From assembly GCF_022919575.1 (NCBI RefSeq), contig NZ_CP095071.1, positions 2,542,001-2,606,000 of the forward strand: a stretch of 64,000 nt of DNA, given 5' to 3'. How positions within the stretch are numbered: the first letter of the stretch is position 1; the number at the start of each line of letters is the position of its first letter. The position numbers were made by a program, and so were the translations under genes. This DNA is from Gracilibacillus salinarum (GTDB lineage: Bacteria > Bacillota > Bacilli > Bacillales > Amphibacillaceae). Below the pieces are notes generated by a model. The model was not told the origin of the DNA. It ran no database searches and saw only the letters and a program-made list of their open reading frames with translations. This document shows, piece by piece, positions 1 through 8,878 of the stretch.

Positions 1-832
1 ACGATACAGGATAGGAAACAAGTAAATGGGATTCATCTTGATAGTCTACAACCTGATAGGATTTCTTTGAAACGTTGTAAGGTAATGTTTCGCCAATCTC
101 TTGCTTATCCACACTAGAATAAATCTCACCAGACTGGTTAGTCAGGTACAATTTTGTATGGTGGTCACTTTGCATATTCTCAAAAATTTCTTTTATTTGC
201 TCTTCCTTAAAGCTAATAATCAGATAAGCATCCAATGAAGTAGAACTTTCAATTTTTCGTCCTATTGTAATTAGATAGGGATCTGTCTTCCTTTCTGACT
301 TTATATAATTTTGGTGAGCACCGATCCATAACGTATCATAAAAGCTCAAGCTATCCAGCTTATCAAACCAGTCCTGCTCTTTGAATTGCAACGGATTGAA
401 ATCAACCCTTGAATAATTGGTATAGTATAAATCATTGTTAAAAAGGATCGAAATATAGGCTGGTGTTAACATATCGGTCAAACCTGCTAACGCATTCGAG
501 ATATGCAGGTAGTTCACGGCCGTTTGTTGCGATGCTCTAGGCGAATCTGCTTTAATTAATTCTTGCTTCTTGAGTAATTTATTCATGTTCGTGTCAAACT
601 GAATATAATTCGACGTGTACATCATATCGTCTAAAATATTTTTAATACCAGATTCAATCATGCGCAAGTCATCTTCAGACTGTTTCGCCGCCCGTTCCTC
701 AAGCACGTCCTTTGTGAAATAATTGGATACCAGATACGTGCTTATCCACGGTAATAAAATGCATAAAATAACGGCAATGATAAGCCTTGTCCGTAGTGAC
801 AGTTGATTTAATTTAAGTAAGTAATTCTTCAC
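1..832 (-). CDS. YesM-type sensor histidine kinase, N-terminal part (runs off window start)
   Basis: The 277 codons seen start at a GTG preceded by AGGAAGTGG. The product has a short basic N-terminus, a membrane segment at about residues 17-38, and then a long extracytoplasmic sensor region. The second membrane segment, HAMP and kinase domains lie beyond position 1. The layout and wording (LSLRTRLIIAVILCILLPW, then a Cache-like domain) fit the YesM family, whose members pair with AraC-type response regulators (YesN) and control sugar and pectin-oligosaccharide uptake genes. It lies 76 bp downstream of the ABC binding-protein gene on the same strand, so it probably senses the substrate of that importer. 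Family assignment is by resemblance, because the catalytic part is not visible. Confidence 0.8.
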   Translation of the reverse strand, partial: MKNYLLKLNQLSLRTRLIIAVILCILLPWISTYLVSNYFTKDVLEERAAKQSEDDLRMIESGIKNILDDMMYTSNYIQFDTNMNKLLKKQELIKADSPRASQQTAVNYLHISNALAGLTDMLTPAYISILFNNDLYYTNYSRVDFNPLQFKEQDWFDKLDSLSFYDTLWIGAHQNYIKSERKTDPYLITIGRKIESSTSLDAYLIISFKEEQIKEIFENMQSDHHTKLYLTNQSGEIYSSVDKQEIGETLPYNVSKKSYQVVDYQDESHLLVSYPVS

Positions 833-907
833 AATACAACACCACTTCCTAACAAATGCATAATAGAGAGAAAACTTGTGTTTTCTCTCTATTATAGCAA
901 AGTGCCG

Positions 908-2227
908 CTACTGGTTCGCATCCACCACCGCTTGCACCTTCTCCTGGATATTTTGCATCGTGGTCTCTAAATCTTGTTCTCCTAATAAATATAATTCAAC
1001 TTCTGCATCAAATTCTGTATAGGCTTCCGTTACATAGGAAGGAGGCGCAAAAGATTTACTAGGCTGAACAGATGTCAGTGCATTCTTCAACGATTCCATA
1101 TCTATCGCATCCGGATTTTCTGTTCCGCTCGCCAGTTTCTCCAAGACCGTGTCTAAATCCGCTTCTTTCCATGAAGGCACCCAAACCCCTTGTTCCACGA
1201 TTCCTTCTGTCGTTAACCAGCGCATGAAATCATAGGCTTCCTGCTTATGCTCGGAATTTTGCGCTACCGATACAAGGTCACCACCCATAGCTGAATATGC
1301 TTCATCGTCGGCGCTATTTTTTGGCCATGGTGCCCAGGCAATCTCAAAATCAGGTGTAAACTGTCCCCACTCAGTAATCATATAGCTGGCAATCGGAATC
1401 ATAGACGCCTCTCCACTGAAGAATTGTTGACGGTAATCTAATTTCTGCGAGAGAATTTCCGTGAACGGTACCGATGTTTTATCGGCATTTTCCAGTTGAT
1501 TTCTTAATTCTAGCGACGCTTTTAACATCGGATCATCCGCATTAGATGAGCCATCTTCCTTTAAAATCATGGTATTTTCAGGTTTACTTAACAGCTTCAG
1601 GGAAGAGTGGGTGTTATGCCAGCTGTGTAAATAAGATCCATAATGATCATCTGTTGTTAATTGCTCGGCATACTTCTGATAGTCCTCCCAAGTCCACTCG
1701 GTAGGAATCTCTAAACCCGCTTCATCCAAATGCTGTTTATTTATCATAACGAGATTTGTTACATTCTTCATTGGTAAGCCATAATAATTTCCATCAATCG
1801 CTGGATACGTGTTATTGTATACCTCATTAATATCGATACCCTCTGCATCCAGGTATTCATTGATTGGCGCGACCAAACCTGCATCAATTCGTTTCACCCA
1901 GTCATTCATATTAGAAAACATGACCAGATCCATTTTTTCTCCTGCTGATGCCATCAAATCCAGCTGTTTAAAATAGTCCTCCGAGTTCATATTTTCGACG
2001 AGTGGCATCGATTCAATCTTTACATTCGGATTTTCTTCTTCATATTTAGCAATCAGCGACTCCCATTTCCCAACATCATCATTGATCCAATGCACGAATT
2101 TCAAGGTGATCTGATCATCTGAGGATGAACCATCTTCTCCACTGGATGTTTCGTCATTCCCTGAACAAGCTGCTAAGAACACCATTAGTAACATCCCAAT
2201 CAAAGCAAACCAACTTATTTTTTTCAT
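908..2227 (-). CDS. Carbohydrate ABC transporter substrate-binding lipoprotein
   Basis: 439 residues. There is a type II signal peptide with lipobox LAAC (Cys at about residue 21) followed by a Ser/Asp/Glu-rich linker, so this is a membrane-anchored lipoprotein facing the wall. The rest matches family 1 extracellular solute-binding proteins: the VKIESMPLV strand, YYGLPMKNVTNL, a W-rich cleft (WTWEDY, WGQFTPDFEIAWAPWP) and a C-terminal helix with QNIQEKVQAVVD. It is the third gene after two permeases. No ATPase gene is present, which is normal for MalK-sharing (MsmX-type) Bacillus importers. Context with a PL4 lyase, YesL and YesM suggests pectin-derived or rhamnogalacturonan oligosaccharides as substrate; this is inference. 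Confidence 0.93.
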   Translation of the reverse strand: MKKISWFALIGMLLMVFLAACSGNDETSSGEDGSSSDDQITLKFVHWINDDVGKWESLIAKYEEENPNVKIESMPLVENMNSEDYFKQLDLMASAGEKMDLVMFSNMNDWVKRIDAGLVAPINEYLDAEGIDINEVYNNTYPAIDGNYYGLPMKNVTNLVMINKQHLDEAGLEIPTEWTWEDYQKYAEQLTTDDHYGSYLHSWHNTHSSLKLLSKPENTMILKEDGSSNADDPMLKASLELRNQLENADKTSVPFTEILSQKLDYRQQFFSGEASMIPIASYMITEWGQFTPDFEIAWAPWPKNSADDEAYSAMGGDLVSVAQNSEHKQEAYDFMRWLTTEGIVEQGVWVPSWKEADLDTVLEKLASGTENPDAIDMESLKNALTSVQPSKSFAPPSYVTEAYTEFDAEVELYLLGEQDLETTMQNIQEKVQAVVDANQ

Positions 2228-2273
2228 CTAACCCCTCCTGATTTTCTTATATAAACCTCTTTTAAAAGAGGAC

Positions 2274-3107
2274 TCACCCTTTTACACCACCGAGCTGAAT
2301 GCCTTCAATGACATTCTTCTGACCAATAATAAAGATAATTAATAACGGTAGTATCGCTGACACTGAAGCTGCCATCATCAGCGAGTAAACGCTACCATGT
2401 TGATCCGAAAAACTCTGCACACCTAACTGTATCGTATAGAGCGCCTCTGTCCGCAAAAAGATTAATGGATATTGGAAGTCATTCCAAGTCCAGATAAATC
2501 GTAATATCGCATAAGTGGCAATTGCCGGGCGGACCAACGGCAAGGCAATCGCAGTAAAAATTCTGAAATGACCCGCACCATCCATCCTTGCTGATTCTAT
2601 AATTTCATTACTGATACCTAAATAAAATTGACGAAGCATAAAGGTGCCAAACACACTAAAGCTATTCAACAGAATCAGGCCTGTATGTGTATCATATAGC
2701 CCTATCCAGCGATAAAGCAGGAATTGGGTAACTAGCAACGTTTGTGGCGGAATCATATAAGTAGCCAACACCACTAGAAATAATACATTGCTTCCCTTGA
2801 AATTAATTTTGGCAAACCCATATGCCGCTAAACACGAGATCGTAACGGAAGTCAGTGTTGTCAACACCGTTACTTTAATCGAATTCCAATATAACAGGAA
2901 AAACGGCATGGAACCGGTCCAGACTTCTTTATAATTTTCGATTGCATGCCACGTTTCAGGAATCCACTGGATCGGAAAAGTAAGAACCTCTTCTTCGACT
3001 TTTAAAGATGCGGATATCATCCAGAAGAACGGCATTAAAAAGGCAAGACCGATAATAGCCATTATAATAGTTGTGATCAATTTTTTCGTGTCAAATCGAA
3101 ATGTCAT
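2274..3107 (-). CDS. Carbohydrate ABC transporter permease, MalG/YesQ type
   Basis: 277 residues with about six membrane segments. The conserved permease EAA loop that docks on the shared ATPase is visible as ESARMDGAGHFRIFTAIALP near residues 165-185. The C-terminus ends with NVIEGIQLGGVKG, typical of MalG-type subunits (CUT1 family). Start ATG follows AGGAG with 8 bp spacing. It sits 20 bp after the upstream permease gene and 47 bp before the binding-protein gene, so the three are one operon. Confidence 0.93.
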   Translation of the reverse strand: MTFRFDTKKLITTIIMAIIGLAFLMPFFWMISASLKVEEEVLTFPIQWIPETWHAIENYKEVWTGSMPFFLLYWNSIKVTVLTTLTSVTISCLAAYGFAKINFKGSNVLFLVVLATYMIPPQTLLVTQFLLYRWIGLYDTHTGLILLNSFSVFGTFMLRQFYLGISNEIIESARMDGAGHFRIFTAIALPLVRPAIATYAILRFIWTWNDFQYPLIFLRTEALYTIQLGVQSFSDQHGSVYSLMMAASVSAILPLLIIFIIGQKNVIEGIQLGGVKG

Positions 3108-3126
3108 ATCATGAACTCCTTTCTGC

Positions 3127-4089
3127 TTAATAATTCACCCATTTTTTCTGTCCAATAAACTGAAGGTATGTGATGATTAAGATAATGATAAACATGACTA
3201 ATGCAATAGCAGAAGCATATCCCGTTTTCAATTCGATAAAGGCTTGCTGGTAAAGATATACGACTGGTGTCAATGTCGAGTTGGCTGGTCCACCTTCTGT
3301 CAGTACAATAATTAAATCGAATACTTTAAAGCTCGAGATGACTCCTGTGACTAAAAGTAGAAATGTCGTCGGAGACACCAATGGTATTGTTATTTTAGTG
3401 AATTGGAACCATGCGGAAGCGCCATCTATCTGGGCAGCTTCATATAATTCCTTAGGGATATTCTGTAACCCAGCTAAATAGATGATCAGATTGAATCCAA
3501 TGCTTGTCCATATCATAATCAACATGACAGATGGCAAGGAGTAGGCTACATCGGCAATCCATTCAGGTGGGTGATCGATTCCGATTGACATCAGCAATTG
3601 GTTGATTGGCCCTTGCGTAGGATGAAACATAACTTGAAAGACAACCGCAACCGCTACAATACTCGATATAAATGGCATAAAGTAAATGACCTTAAATAAA
3701 TCTTTCAAATACACATACCGATTAATAATAACGGCTAAAGCCAAGGAAACCATTAACGTAACCGGTATCGCCAATAATAAAACAAAATTATTTTTCAAGG
3801 CTTTTAAAAATAGCCCATTCGAAAAAAGTGCCGTAAAGTTATCGAATCCGATAAAATTCACATTGTTATAGCCGGAAACAAAGTTCCAATCGGTAAAACT
3901 AAGCGCTAGTGATGCGAATATCGGAAATAGTACTAACAAAGAAGTACCGAGAAACATAGGAGCAATAAACAGATAACCTGACATATTCTCTTTCCAGCCG
4001 CTAAAAGGATCACCGTTTCTTTTTCGTGCCTTTTTCTGTGCTTTCTTTTTTTGTTCTGTTAGATCAATTGCTTCAGATTGTGTCTTCAC
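3127..4089 (-). CDS. Carbohydrate ABC transporter permease, MalF/YesP type
   Basis: About 320 residues. A long basic cytoplasmic N-terminus (KKKAQKKARKRNGD) is followed by about six membrane segments. The EAA loop reads ELYEAAQIDGASAWFQFTKI, with FKVFDLIIVLTEGGPANST downstream, both typical of CUT1 inner-membrane subunits such as MalF, LacF and YesP. The GTG at 4089 is 8 bp from an AGAGG site; a second GTG at 4098 overlaps that site and is less likely. This is the promoter-proximal gene of the importer operon, and a cre-like site lies about 45 bp upstream. Confidence 0.92.
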   Translation of the reverse strand: MKTQSEAIDLTEQKKKAQKKARKRNGDPFSGWKENMSGYLFIAPMFLGTSLLVLFPIFASLALSFTDWNFVSGYNNVNFIGFDNFTALFSNGLFLKALKNNFVLLLAIPVTLMVSLALAVIINRYVYLKDLFKVIYFMPFISSIVAVAVVFQVMFHPTQGPINQLLMSIGIDHPPEWIADVAYSLPSVMLIMIWTSIGFNLIIYLAGLQNIPKELYEAAQIDGASAWFQFTKITIPLVSPTTFLLLVTGVISSFKVFDLIIVLTEGGPANSTLTPVVYLYQQAFIELKTGYASAIALVMFIIILIITYLQFIGQKKWVNY

Positions 4090-4132
4090 GTTGCTCACCT
4101 CTTTTTTCTGATAGTAGCCTCAGTATAGATTT

Positions 4133-4146
4133 TGAATTCGCTTTCA
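4133..4146 (-). promoter_or_regulatory. cre-like CcpA site upstream of the ABC importer
   Basis: TGAATTCGCTTTCA matches the catabolite-responsive element TGWAANCGNTNWCA at 13 of 14 positions. It lies 44-57 bp before the first permease start, where CcpA repression by preferred sugars would be expected. The assignment is by consensus only. Confidence 0.6.
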
Positions 4147-4373
4147 ACAATCCATATTTTTTACCTGTTGCGTAAAATATTTACCTGTTTTTCCGTGTTT
4201 CATCATGTGGACTTTTGAGCAAACCAAAAACGGTGCACTATTTTTACCACATTGAAAAAATTTTTACTTCATCGTTCATAGATGATATACATCGCCAGCA
4301 CTGATGTTATAGTTATGATAAGAAAACCTAGGCATAAACCACCCGGTCCTAGTTGACTTCATTAATAAACAAC

Positions 4374-4971
4374 TTCCTATAATATGGATTATGTCAACTA
4401 AGGCTATATGGCAAAACGGTCATATTGAAATATTTTATCTGCGTTGCAAAGCTCCGGAAATAGGCTCCGCGTCCTGTGGCACGGCTTCAGCTAGGCTACT
4501 ACTTGAACAACATCTGTGCTGCCTTGTGCCGAGGAAGCTCACTTCGAAGCGCTACTTGCAGACACAGGCACAATCGAAATGGATCTTCAGCTCGCGCTGA
4601 TTCCACGGGAGTCTCCGCCTATTTCCTACGCTTGAGGGAAGTGCTACAACGTATGGAACGGCTAAAAGCAGTGGTTCTAGGCATTATGTTATTCATTCAA
4701 TTCTTCCTGTTATATATACAGTGATCAACATGCTATCTCTTACAAATTGTGTAGAGTCCACATCATAGCGTAGGTCAACCACGTAGACTCCCGCGGGACA
4801 GGCAGGCGCTGAAGATCCACTTTGTAAAGTGATCTTCTTTACAAAGTGGATCTTCAGCCGTGCCCCGCAGGACGCGGAGTGGTTGGACGGAGCGGTATCC
4901 CAGCACATGAAGAATTTCAATATTACCACTAGGCATAAAGTGGCTAGTTGACATAATCTATATTATAGGAA
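4374..4971. mobile_element. MITE-like element with about 27-bp terminal inverted repeats and two opposed hairpin cores
   Basis: Both ends begin TTCCTATAATATRGATTATG and continue GTCAACTA, read inward (left 4374-4400, right 4945-4971 in complement). Inside are two copies of a GC-rich core in opposite orientation: an inverted one at about 4445-4640 and a forward one at 4774-4908. The forward core contains a long hairpin (CTGAAGATCCACTTTGTAAA and its complement) flanked by ACTCCCGCGGGA and CCCCGCAGGACGCGGAG. No transposase is encoded, and no clear target duplication is visible. A fragment resembling the right end lies just outside at about 4328-4355. Related copies are at 10966-11123 and 47931-48248, and a remnant at 44538-44575. 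Short reading frames here are shadows. Confidence 0.75.
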
Positions 4972-5039
4972 CTCCAATCATGTTCAATATGATTACTGCT
5001 GTGACCAGACTTATATACTTTCTTTACTGATAAGAAAAG

Positions 5040-5085
5040 CGCAAGCGCTCGTTTAGGACCGTAGCGACTGGACGGCAACATGATT
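5040..5085. repeat. Short GC-rich palindromic motif
   Basis: AAAAGCGCAAGCGCTCGTTT followed by a GACTGGACGG segment. It is compositionally unlike the AT-rich flanks and contains the palindrome AGCGCAAGCGCT. It resembles a small dispersed repeat I associate with this group, but no second copy is visible in the window. Confidence 0.3.
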
Positions 5086-5123
5086 GTCACAAAATTATTT
5101 AACTATATATAAGAGGTGAGGAC

Positions 5124-5756
5124 ATGCAATTCGGTACATTCACCAATTCCATTTATACGTTCTGCAACTGGTTTGCCAGGCTTGCTTATCTGAATCTGCT
5201 TTGGATATGCTTTACGTTAATCGGGGGCATTCTGTTGGGGTTCTTTCCAGCGACAATTGCCTTACTCGCAACATTAAGACAATTTTTAAAAGGAAACTCT
5301 CCTGCTATCTGGAGTACTTTCTGGGGTTATTATAAAGAAGAGTTCTGGAGAAGCAACCGAGTCGGAGGAATAGTAGCTGGGATAAGCTTATTACTTTTTA
5401 TCAACTTCTCCTTTATCCAAACTATTGATTCCATCTATCTGTTATACACTTGGATCATAATGTGCTGTCTCTCCGTACTCGTCATTTGTTATACCTTAGC
5501 TCTTTATGTAGAGTTTGAGCAAACATTAACCATGCTGATAAAAAATGGGATACTTTTAACGCTGTATAACCCTGTTCCTAGTTTGTTCATCATCTTCGGG
5601 TTTGCTGCTGTCTACTTTTTACTGACCAACATCCCTGGCACTGGTTTCTTTTTCTCCGCAAGTATCTTAGCACTGGTTATTCTGTCATCTGCGAATCTAT
5701 CGTATCGCAAAGTCGAACGCAAACAAAAAAGCAGCTCCCCCGTTTCACAAAAATGA
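5124..5756 (+). CDS. yesL: YesL family (DUF624) membrane protein
   Basis: 210 residues, four to five membrane segments, start ATG after GAGGTGAGGAC. The N-terminal NWFARLAYLNLLWICFTLIGG, the central FFPATIALLATLRQFLKG and the FWGYYKEEFWRSN stretch are hallmarks of DUF624/YesL. In Bacillus these genes sit next to pectin and rhamnogalacturonan transporters and YesM/YesN systems. The biochemical role is not established. It is transcribed divergently from the ABC operon and convergently with the lyase gene. Confidence 0.88.
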   Translation: MQFGTFTNSIYTFCNWFARLAYLNLLWICFTLIGGILLGFFPATIALLATLRQFLKGNSPAIWSTFWGYYKEEFWRSNRVGGIVAGISLLLFINFSFIQTIDSIYLLYTWIIMCCLSVLVICYTLALYVEFEQTLTMLIKNGILLTLYNPVPSLFIIFGFAAVYFLLTNIPGTGFFFSASILALVILSSANLSYRKVERKQKSSSPVSQK

Positions 5757-5778
5757 AACAGGAGAGCCGCTGCTTATA
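5729..5778 (-). terminator. Rho-independent terminator between yesL and the PL4 lyase
   Basis: Inverted repeat AAGCAGC...GTTTCA / TGAAAC...GCTGCTT. On the minus strand it is followed by six T residues, so it most clearly ends transcription arriving from the lyase side. It overlaps the last codons of the yesL gene. Confidence 0.65.
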
Positions 5779-5908
5779 AAGTGAGACTTTGATCAGCGGG
5801 GTTTTTGACCCCCACTGATCATTAGCGAAACTTATCAGGTTACTCCCACTTAGCTTCTTTGCGATACTCGAGACTTAAAGTAGGAGTCATACAGAACGGT
5901 TAGCACCG
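5779..5908. repeat. Dispersed repeat family 2, copy 1
   Basis: Contains a small hairpin (GATCAGCGGGG / CCCCCACTGATC), then AGCGAAACTTATCAGG, and ends with ACGGTTAGCACCGTGAT. The same order of blocks recurs at 30331-30450 and 38490-38597, with a tail-only copy at 45367-45400. All copies are intergenic. No protein is encoded. Confidence 0.65.
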
Positions 5909-5911
5909 TGA

Positions 5912-7540
5912 TCAATCAATTAATTCCACCGTATCGTACACCCAGCCAGCACTTAACCAGTTACCTAAGTCACTGGAACCACTAACCGGCGTAATCGTCA
6001 TCGTATTCGTTCCTTCTACCAGATCAGAAGCAGGAACGGTCCAGGAGAATGTCGTATTGTTACCTCGGTAGGTTCCAATCGTGAAGCTACGCGAATTCGG
6101 CTGATTGGATGGACTATGAAAGCCTAATGATGAACCATTCATCGTAATACTTGGTCTGCCACCATTATAGGCAGTTGTAATACCAATATTTAATTCATGT
6201 GAGGAAGCTGCCTGAGCTGCAGTCAGATTGAACGTCACTGTTGTAGGTGAATTCTCACCACGGAATTGAATCGCCGGGTATTTGTTCGTTGCACTTCCCA
6301 CTGCATATGTCACAGGCCCCCAGCTCTGGTTTCGGCTGTCAGAAGGATGACGGAGCGGAATCGTTTGCCCATTTTTCAGCTCCCAAGGTGTTCCGTCCCA
6401 ATCTCCAATCCGCCAAATCGCAACGTCTGCGCTCGGATCATTGTTGATGGTTCTCGTATTTAGCGTAGTCGTTTGATTAGCCGATACTGTCACCTGTTCG
6501 CTGTATACCTCCAGTTCTTTTTTATAAACGGTCATCGTATACGTCCCTGGGATCATGCCGTCTTTCACTGCGGTTCCAGAAGAAGATGCAGTCGTCCAGT
6601 ATTGGGCATTATCATTGGAAAATCCAACCGTATATTCATAGTTCGAATCCATACCACTCAAGCCGTTTAATACCACTTTTCCCCTGCTGGAAACCCAACC
6701 TTGCAGATTCAGACTCGACATCCAGCTGAAATCAGGAATACTTGGCGTTGAACCTGTCGTAAATACTAATGCATATGGACCGTGAAGCCCCATCCGCCAG
6801 TCCTCTGTCTGAGCATGTCCTGAATTCATATAATTATAAATTTCGGTGTCTCCTCCACTCTGGAATTGAATATCCCGGAAAAAAGGACCGCCAGAACTTT
6901 TTTCACGATTACCGTACGCCATAAAGACACCGACATTATTCCCTGTCGCACCTTTTATCGTTAAATCCTTGGCCTGATCATTGCCATAGTATTTCGAAGT
7001 GGTATAGCCATTGGAATGACCAAACACATCAGAGCTCTCGATCGCCCCTGTTGTTCCTCTATTGTTCGAGCGTTCCGGTACATCGGTTAACACGTTACCA
7101 TTCCCACGGAATATGTAACGCAGTTCCCCAACGGACGGCTCCTGTGTTGTGTAGGTTGCCATATAAATAATATTTTGTCCGCCCCTTGATGAATAGTAAT
7201 GTGTAAGTGTATCAGTACTAACGGTAATAAGTACAGTAGAGCCTGATGGCGATTTGCTCCAGGTCACATCTGCACCCGAACCGAGACCGGAAGCAATATG
7301 GGAATTTTTTGTGGAACCGGTCAGCTCTACTCCATTCATTTTACTAGAAGTAATATCACCATTATCTTTGTCGACTGTGTATTCCAGACCAGCACCCGTA
7401 TTAATTACCAATGTAGAACCGTTATCCGTCACGTAAACAGTAGCAGCTTGTCCTTTTTCAGCCGGAAATACCATACCTGCCACGATGATGATTGCAGCGA
7501 AGATCATAAAGAGTGCATTACGTTTTAAGTTGCTTCTCAT
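5912..7540 (-). CDS. Secreted rhamnogalacturonan lyase, polysaccharide lyase family 4
   Basis: 542 residues from the ATG that follows GGAGGAGAAAGG. A Sec signal peptide ends near GQA-ATVYV. The catalytic beta-sandwich carries TSKYYGNDQ and YNYMNSGHAQTEDWRMGLHG, matching the Lys and His regions of the PL4 active site in fungal rhamnogalacturonan lyase. A fibronectin-like middle domain and a C-terminal carbohydrate-binding-like domain (VAIWRIGDWDGTPWEL; AGWVYDTVELID) complete the three-domain PL4 layout. It would cleave the rhamnogalacturonan I backbone by beta-elimination outside the cell, with products entering through the ABC importer at 908-4089. A cre-like site lies upstream. Confidence 0.9.
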   Translation of the reverse strand: MRSNLKRNALFMIFAAIIIVAGMVFPAEKGQAATVYVTDNGSTLVINTGAGLEYTVDKDNGDITSSKMNGVELTGSTKNSHIASGLGSGADVTWSKSPSGSTVLITVSTDTLTHYYSSRGGQNIIYMATYTTQEPSVGELRYIFRGNGNVLTDVPERSNNRGTTGAIESSDVFGHSNGYTTSKYYGNDQAKDLTIKGATGNNVGVFMAYGNREKSSGGPFFRDIQFQSGGDTEIYNYMNSGHAQTEDWRMGLHGPYALVFTTGSTPSIPDFSWMSSLNLQGWVSSRGKVVLNGLSGMDSNYEYTVGFSNDNAQYWTTASSSGTAVKDGMIPGTYTMTVYKKELEVYSEQVTVSANQTTTLNTRTINNDPSADVAIWRIGDWDGTPWELKNGQTIPLRHPSDSRNQSWGPVTYAVGSATNKYPAIQFRGENSPTTVTFNLTAAQAASSHELNIGITTAYNGGRPSITMNGSSLGFHSPSNQPNSRSFTIGTYRGNNTTFSWTVPASDLVEGTNTMTITPVSGSSDLGNWLSAGWVYDTVELID

Positions 7541-7578
7541 CCTTTCTCCTCCTATCATTATTAAGCTAAGATAACGAA

Positions 7579-7592
7579 TAAATACGCTTACA
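7579..7592 (-). promoter_or_regulatory. Weak cre-like site upstream of the PL4 lyase
   Basis: On the minus strand TGTAAGCGTATTTA keeps the TGTAAGCG half of a cre but departs from consensus in the right half. It lies about 40 bp before the lyase start. Supported mainly by the presence of better cre sites near the other pectin genes. Confidence 0.35.
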
Positions 7593-7777
7593 TTTATGCG
7601 TAAGAAAAACGGGCACCCCCTTCCTTATTCATTTGTATATTACCATATATGTTAAAAAATAGAATCCTCAATAGTTGCTAACTTGATGGAAATTATAGGT
7701 AATGCAAGAGGGACTACAGCACCCCTTTGCATATGTTACAATATTAGAATTGATAAGCACTTGAAGGAGCGGAGAAG

Positions 7778-8824
7778 ATGAAGGAATTTACCATAGTTGG
7801 TGGTGGAATTGCAGGAGCATCCATCGCTTATCACCTTGCCAAAAAAGGACACAGCGTTACTGTTTTTGACCGATTCGATCAAGGACAGGCAACATTCGCA
7901 TCTGCCGGCATTATCTGTCCCTGGACCAGCCAGCGCCGCAATAAAAAATGGTACCGCCTCGTCCAGGAAGGTGCGCGATACTATCCTGCATTTATTAACG
8001 AATTGGAAAGAACGACGAATCAGCCGACAGGGTACAAACAAAACGGTGCTATCTGTCTATTTAAGGATGATCGGATTCAGCAGCTGGCATACGAGCGGAT
8101 ATCGGCTAAACAGGCAGATTCTCCCGAGATGGGAAGCGTCACGAAAATGTCGAAGGAAGATGTAAAAGCAATGCATCCTTTCTTGACTGACTATTACCCA
8201 GCAGTATTTGTTGAGGGTGGCGGTCAAATTGATGGCGAAAGCCTGCTTACTTCTTTGAAAAAAGGTGTGTTGGCACACGGAGGGAAATGGCTAACGGATG
8301 ACGTGGATCCCAGTGACTGCGAAGGTACCGTCATTTATACAGCAGGTGCATGGGCTCGTGAGTTTCACGATCAGCCAGCAGTCCGTCATCAACGAGCGGA
8401 ATTATTACATTTTCAACTGGACAAAGACGCAAACTCTGCAGACACGCCGGTTGTGATGGGACTTGGTCCAATGTATATTGTTGGAACAGGTGCCGACAAC
8501 AGCTTTGCAATCGGTACGACTCATGAGAAAACAGAGGCATTCTCCGTTACGCCTTCTCAGGAAAATAAGGCCTATTTACATCATGAAGCAGAACGCTATT
8601 TTCCAGATGTAGCAATCGACGATCACCATGTCTCTGTAGGATTACGACCATTCACGAGAGATTCCTTGCCATTCATCGGCTATAACGACGACAATATCTA
8701 CGTCGTTAATGGATTGGGTTCCACAGGATTAACGGCCGGTCCTGTTATCGGGCGTGAAGTAGCTGACTTTCTATCTGGAGAAGATACCAGCTTGGACTTA
8801 GCGGATTACGGATATTATGAATGA
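7778..8824 (+). CDS. FAD-dependent amine/amino-acid oxidoreductase (DAO family)
   Basis: 348 residues. The N-terminal dinucleotide-binding motif is FTIVGGGIAGASIAYHLAKKGHSVTVFD, with the acidic residue that contacts ribose at the end of strand 2. A middle substrate domain follows, then the C-terminal FAD-contact region VSVGLRPFTRDSLPFIGY and VNGLGSTGLTAGPVIG. This is the D-amino-acid oxidase/glycine oxidase/DadA family. The length fits a soluble oxidase or dehydrogenase of about 350-375 residues; the substrate cannot be read from sequence. ATG follows a GGAGCGGAGAAG site. It is a single-gene unit ending at a strong hairpin. Confidence 0.85.
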   Translation: MKEFTIVGGGIAGASIAYHLAKKGHSVTVFDRFDQGQATFASAGIICPWTSQRRNKKWYRLVQEGARYYPAFINELERTTNQPTGYKQNGAICLFKDDRIQQLAYERISAKQADSPEMGSVTKMSKEDVKAMHPFLTDYYPAVFVEGGGQIDGESLLTSLKKGVLAHGGKWLTDDVDPSDCEGTVIYTAGAWAREFHDQPAVRHQRAELLHFQLDKDANSADTPVVMGLGPMYIVGTGADNSFAIGTTHEKTEAFSVTPSQENKAYLHHEAERYFPDVAIDDHHVSVGLRPFTRDSLPFIGYNDDNIYVVNGLGSTGLTAGPVIGREVADFLSGEDTSLDLADYGYYE

Positions 8825-8827
8825 GAT

Positions 8828-8876
8828 ACAAAGGGCGGTTCTCCTGCGACACATCACAGGCAGAACCGCCTTTTCT
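8828..8876. terminator. Bidirectional terminator between the FAD oxidoreductase gene and fbp
   Basis: AAGGGCGGTTCT...AGAACCGCCTTTT forms an approximately 10-bp GC-rich stem with a T run on the plus strand and A residues on the other flank. It serves both convergent genes. Confidence 0.85.
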
Positions 8877-8878
8877 AA

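Noticed and set aside
4391..4929. Short open frames inside the MITE-like element (also at 25475-25861 and 48043-48231)
   Set aside because: They are shadows of the GC-rich palindromic core, present in both strands, without start signals.
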